64,000 nt of DNA, taken from assembly GCF_030272615.1 (NCBI RefSeq), contig NC_081415.1, forward strand, positions 625,889,740 through 625,953,739, given 5' to 3'. The position numbers and the translations under genes were made by a program. The notes under the pieces were generated by a model that saw only the letters and a program-made list of their open reading frames with translations, did not search any database and was not told the origin of the DNA. Shown one piece after another: positions 61,131-64,000 of this stretch; position 1 is the first letter of the stretch, and every line of letters starts with the position of its first letter. The stretch comes from Cryptomeria japonica (taxonomy: Eukaryota > Streptophyta > Pinopsida > Cupressales > Cupressaceae).

Positions 61131-61148
61131 TTCACGTCGGGTTCACCA
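61131..61148 (-). other. Primer binding site of Tat-type element
   Basis: Minus strand TGGTGAACCCGACGTGAA, three bases from the LTR end at 61152; same as at 41696. Confidence 0.8.
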
Positions 61149-61151
61149 AAA

Positions 61152-62813
61152 TGTGTGGGGGAAAAAGCGGGACTAGGTTAATCATGCCCTAATCCTACCT
61201 TTTGACACACATTACGGAATATGAAAGAGCCTAGAGATATCGCACAATTGGCTACTTCTTTTTGTGAAAGAGAGAGCCATGGGATATCTATTAGGATTTC
61301 TATTCCCTTGTTGAAATTGTAAGATCAAGTAATGCAAGTTCAAACCCTAATCCCAAAATGCAAGTATGAACTAATAACAAGATTGCAGAATTGAGATTAA
61401 ACAATGAACAGCTGTAAATACAAGGATGAAATAAGAATGCAAATGTGTACCCGGAGTTGAAATCGGACTGAAAATGTGCGGGATGGGGGCGCGGGCGCCA
61501 CTGTCCTTAAAACTGCACCGGAAACTACTATTCTGCACTCTGGAACACTGTTGGAAAGCTGTCTGAAAGCTGTCTGTCCGGAGGACCAGGGTGCCCAGCG
61601 CCTCTATCCCAGGGACCAGGGTGCCCAGCGCCCCTATCCTGGCAGGACCAGGGCACCCAGCACCCCTGTCCCAGTCTTCTGCTCTGCAATTTGATACAGA
61701 GTGTTGTCTCGACCTTCTCTCTCCGGATCTGTATCTCGCGGCGTCGTCCGAATCCTGAAACCTGCAATGATATCTGAAAAAGGGTGTATGGGCGGCTATA
61801 TAGGGTTTTGCCTTAGTCAAACCCCTACTTCGGCAATTTCCACCTCCACGAATAGCCAAGTTGTTTTGTAAAATGTATTGTGTGTACAGACCTAGTGTGT
61901 GTGCAAGGTCCTAAAATGCAAGAAAGCAAACTAGAGCAACCTAGAAAGTAAACCCTAATTGCTTGTAAATGATAATGTAAATGCTCTAAATCAAGATGCA
62001 AAGTGATCTAAAGCATGAATAAATGATGTATTGAAGCTTACGTAAAGACATGAAAACAACATGAAATCATACCCAACCCTCAAGGGAGGAGTACAAGCCA
62101 ATCTTCAGTCGGTAATCTCCTATTGTTCTTCAATGTCTTCCAAGCCCTAAGTGGATGAATGAATTTGATAGATGCTTGATAGAAGGATGTTGAATGTTGT
62201 TGAAGTCTTCAAAGATCTGCTCTTTCGCTGCATATGAAGTTCCTGGAAACAAAAATCTGATCCCCTCAAATGAAGAAAGAGAGCTCTTATGTATGAAACC
62301 CTAGGTCGCAATTTCATCTTTTGGCCGACCTAGAGATTGAATATCCCACCAATTTCTTGGGGTTAAGCTTTATTTTATGATTGGATCGTGCTCCTAAAAT
62401 TTCGGGAAAAATGTCCAGGACTGTGTGCACTCCGAGCGCCACGGTCCCGACAACTTTTCACCAAATTTTCAGGGCCATCAGATATGATGATTTTAGAGAG
62501 AATCTCGAAGTTACAGGTGATTTCGAGATGTTTTGACCCCCGAAATCAAGCCCCCAAGCTCAAAATAGGGCCTAATTAGGGTTTTTGATTAAGTGATGTA
62601 TTGGAGGAATAAAATGAAAGGGGCACGCTTTAATGAAAGGGCCCGACTTTGTGATGTGGAAAATGGTGAAATAGAACCTTTAGACCTAATTAATTCGATT
62701 AATTAAGTGCTAAAGGGGAAATGCCATGCAAAGTGCAACTGCGCCAAGGTGGGTGCTAAACTAGGTGTTAAATTGTACTGCTTTAGCAAGTGCGTACAAT
62801 TTATGACGTTACA
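61152..62813 (-). repeat. 5' LTR of Tat-type element
   Basis: 1662 bp partner of 50036-51686. Carries the GC-rich motif block at 61490-61680 and the single motif near 62435. Followed by CATAT. Confidence 0.95.
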
Positions 62814-62818
62814 CATAT

Positions 62819-64000
62819 AAACTTTGATAACATTTTTAAAGTGAGTAAGTCCAAGATAGTGAGAGGTCTACCTTAGACAAACTAGTTAATGCTTTGTGCA
62901 AAGAATTTCAGTTCAGAAAGATGACATCCTCAACTTTCAAGAGCAAATCTTTTGCAATGGAATATTTGTTAGATTTGGTTCATACAGATCTTTGTGGACC
63001 AATAAGAACAAAAATTATTCAAGGTGACATATATTTTATGATCTTAACTAATGATTTCTCAAGGATGATGTGGGTCACATTCTTGAAGGATAAGATTGAA
63101 TCTTTTTGTAAGTTCAAAGCATTTAGGGCCTTAGCTGAGAAAGAGAGTGGTAAGATGATAAAGTGTCTGAGAACATATCAGGATGGTGAATTTACTTTTG
63201 AGGAATTCACTAGGTATTGTGAAGAAAATGGTATCAAGCGATAGCTTTCTGCACCGAGGACACTACAGTAGAATGGTATTGTAGAAAGAAACAATCAGTC
63301 AGTTGTTGAAGTTGCTAGGATGAGGTTGATACAAGGAGGTGTAGTGAAAAATTTCTGGAGAGAAGCTATCAGCATAGCTATCTACATAGTGAACCGGATT
63401 CTGATAAAGAGAGGTAAGGAAAAGACTCCCTATGAATGTTGGAATGGTAGATCACCTAATGTTAGTTATTTCAAAATATTTGGAAGCAAATGTTTTATTA
63501 ATAGAGGTGATTATATTAGCAAATTTGAGGCTAAAAGTGTTGAAGGTATATTTCTTGGCTATTCCACCAAGAGTAAGGCCTACAAGTGTTTTAACAACCG
63601 GACAAAGAGAATTGTTGAGAGTGTTGATGTTCAAGTGGATGAATTTCCTGAAGTATTAGAAGGAACTAGTTCAGAGAAAAAGGATGAAGATCCTTGCAAT
63701 TTGATTTTGGAACTAAAATTTGTTAAATCTGAAACTAGCAAAGCAAATACTAATGTACTAGCCCAACCAAAACAGATAAATTTAGAAGAAGATGATGATA
63801 ATGAAGAAGTTGAACCTAAAGATAATGATCATATTATTCCAAGATATGTGAGATTGAATCACAATCCTGAATAGATTATTGGGGATAAGGATGTTGGAGT
63901 ACTAACCAGAAGAAGAATCAAAGAGAATTATTGCATGATCTCCACTATTGAACCAAGAACTGCTAAGGAGGAATTTGGAGATGATCATTGGGTTAAAGCT
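62819..64000 (+). pseudogene. pol: copia integrase and RT start, broken, runs off right edge
   Basis: Continues the element cut at 50035. Integrase: FRKMTSSTFKSKSF, HTDLCGPIRTKIIQG, then LRTYQDGEF where the family has SDQGGEF, so the second catalytic Asp is Tyr. Stops near 62872, 63242, 63271 and 63872. Linker with acidic stretch (EEDDDNEEVEPKDND) and RT start (RRRIKENYCMIS ... DDHWVKA) at the edge. Confidence 0.9.

Larger units (their letters stand above)
50036..62813 (-). mobile_element. Tat-type Ty3/gypsy element, complete, 12.8 kb
   Basis: Minus-strand element with LTRs 50036-51686 and 61152-62813, primer site, polypurine tract, gag-pol in RT-RH-aRNH-IN order and an antisense PMD gene between pol and the 3' LTR. 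Perfect target duplication CATAT. The first 137 bases of the LTRs differ at three sites, all transitions, so the insertion is young. The gypsy order (IN last), the second RNase H and the antisense extra gene point to the Tat lineage. Confidence 0.93.
48002..64000 (+). mobile_element. Ty1/copia element, split by the Tat-type element, runs off right edge
   Basis: Plus-strand copia element of a different family. Partial 5' LTR (48002-48524), primer site, gag, protease and pre-integrase up to 50035, then integrase and RT start from 62819 to the window edge. The target duplication CATAT at 50031-50035 and 62814-62818 proves the split. Confidence 0.9.

Overview
The window is plant nuclear DNA made almost entirely of transposable elements. 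I find no convincing host gene, tRNA, rRNA or CRISPR array in 64 kb. Ty1/copia elements primed by initiator-Met tRNA, a Tat-type Ty3/gypsy element with a plant mobile domain (PMD) gene, nested insertions and AT-rich old repeats fit a seed plant with a very large genome. A conifer is plausible, but the sequence alone does not prove it.

Layout. 1-3770: minus-strand LTR element running off the left edge, with a coiled-coil gag carrying four zinc knuckles and a second open ORF of unknown function. 3771-4930: old AT-rich DNA with a LINE-like tail. 4931-11597: complete minus-strand copia element (TSD GTACG) with one unshifted gag-pol frame broken by eight stops, inserted in an unnamed repeat that resumes at 11598-12240. 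12240-14815: old minus-strand copia pol fragment. 14884-29713: plus-strand copia element whose 3' LTR was hit by a non-autonomous gypsy-like element (21678-29106, TSD TAGCG), itself hit by a 1-kb probable solo LTR (22692-23738). 29714-31740: unassigned sequence plus a second, inverted copy of the unnamed repeat. 31740-34720: long decayed minus-strand coding region of unknown function. 34850-35724: copia LTR/gag-start fragment with a local tandem duplication. 35725-48001: plus-strand copia element split by a truncated gypsy-like insertion (40410-46315). 48002-64000: another plus-strand copia element, split by a 12.8-kb minus-strand Tat-type Ty3/gypsy element (50036-62813, TSD CATAT).

The Tat-type element is the most interesting object. 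Its gag-pol is a single 1877-codon frame with only two stops. Between pol and the 3' LTR it carries, on the opposite strand, a spliced PMD gene with about seven in-frame stops. A GC-rich motif, GGGCGCCATGGTCCCTGACA and variants, forms an array in the first PMD intron and recurs in both LTRs. Antisense PMD-type extra ORFs are known in Tat-lineage elements; the intron array, the shared motif and the uneven decay are the parts I find new.

Most breaks in the younger elements are TAG or TGA codons in otherwise unshifted frames. This fits C-to-T mutation of methylated cytosines in silenced elements. Nesting gives relative ages: host copia elements are oldest, gypsy-type insertions are younger.
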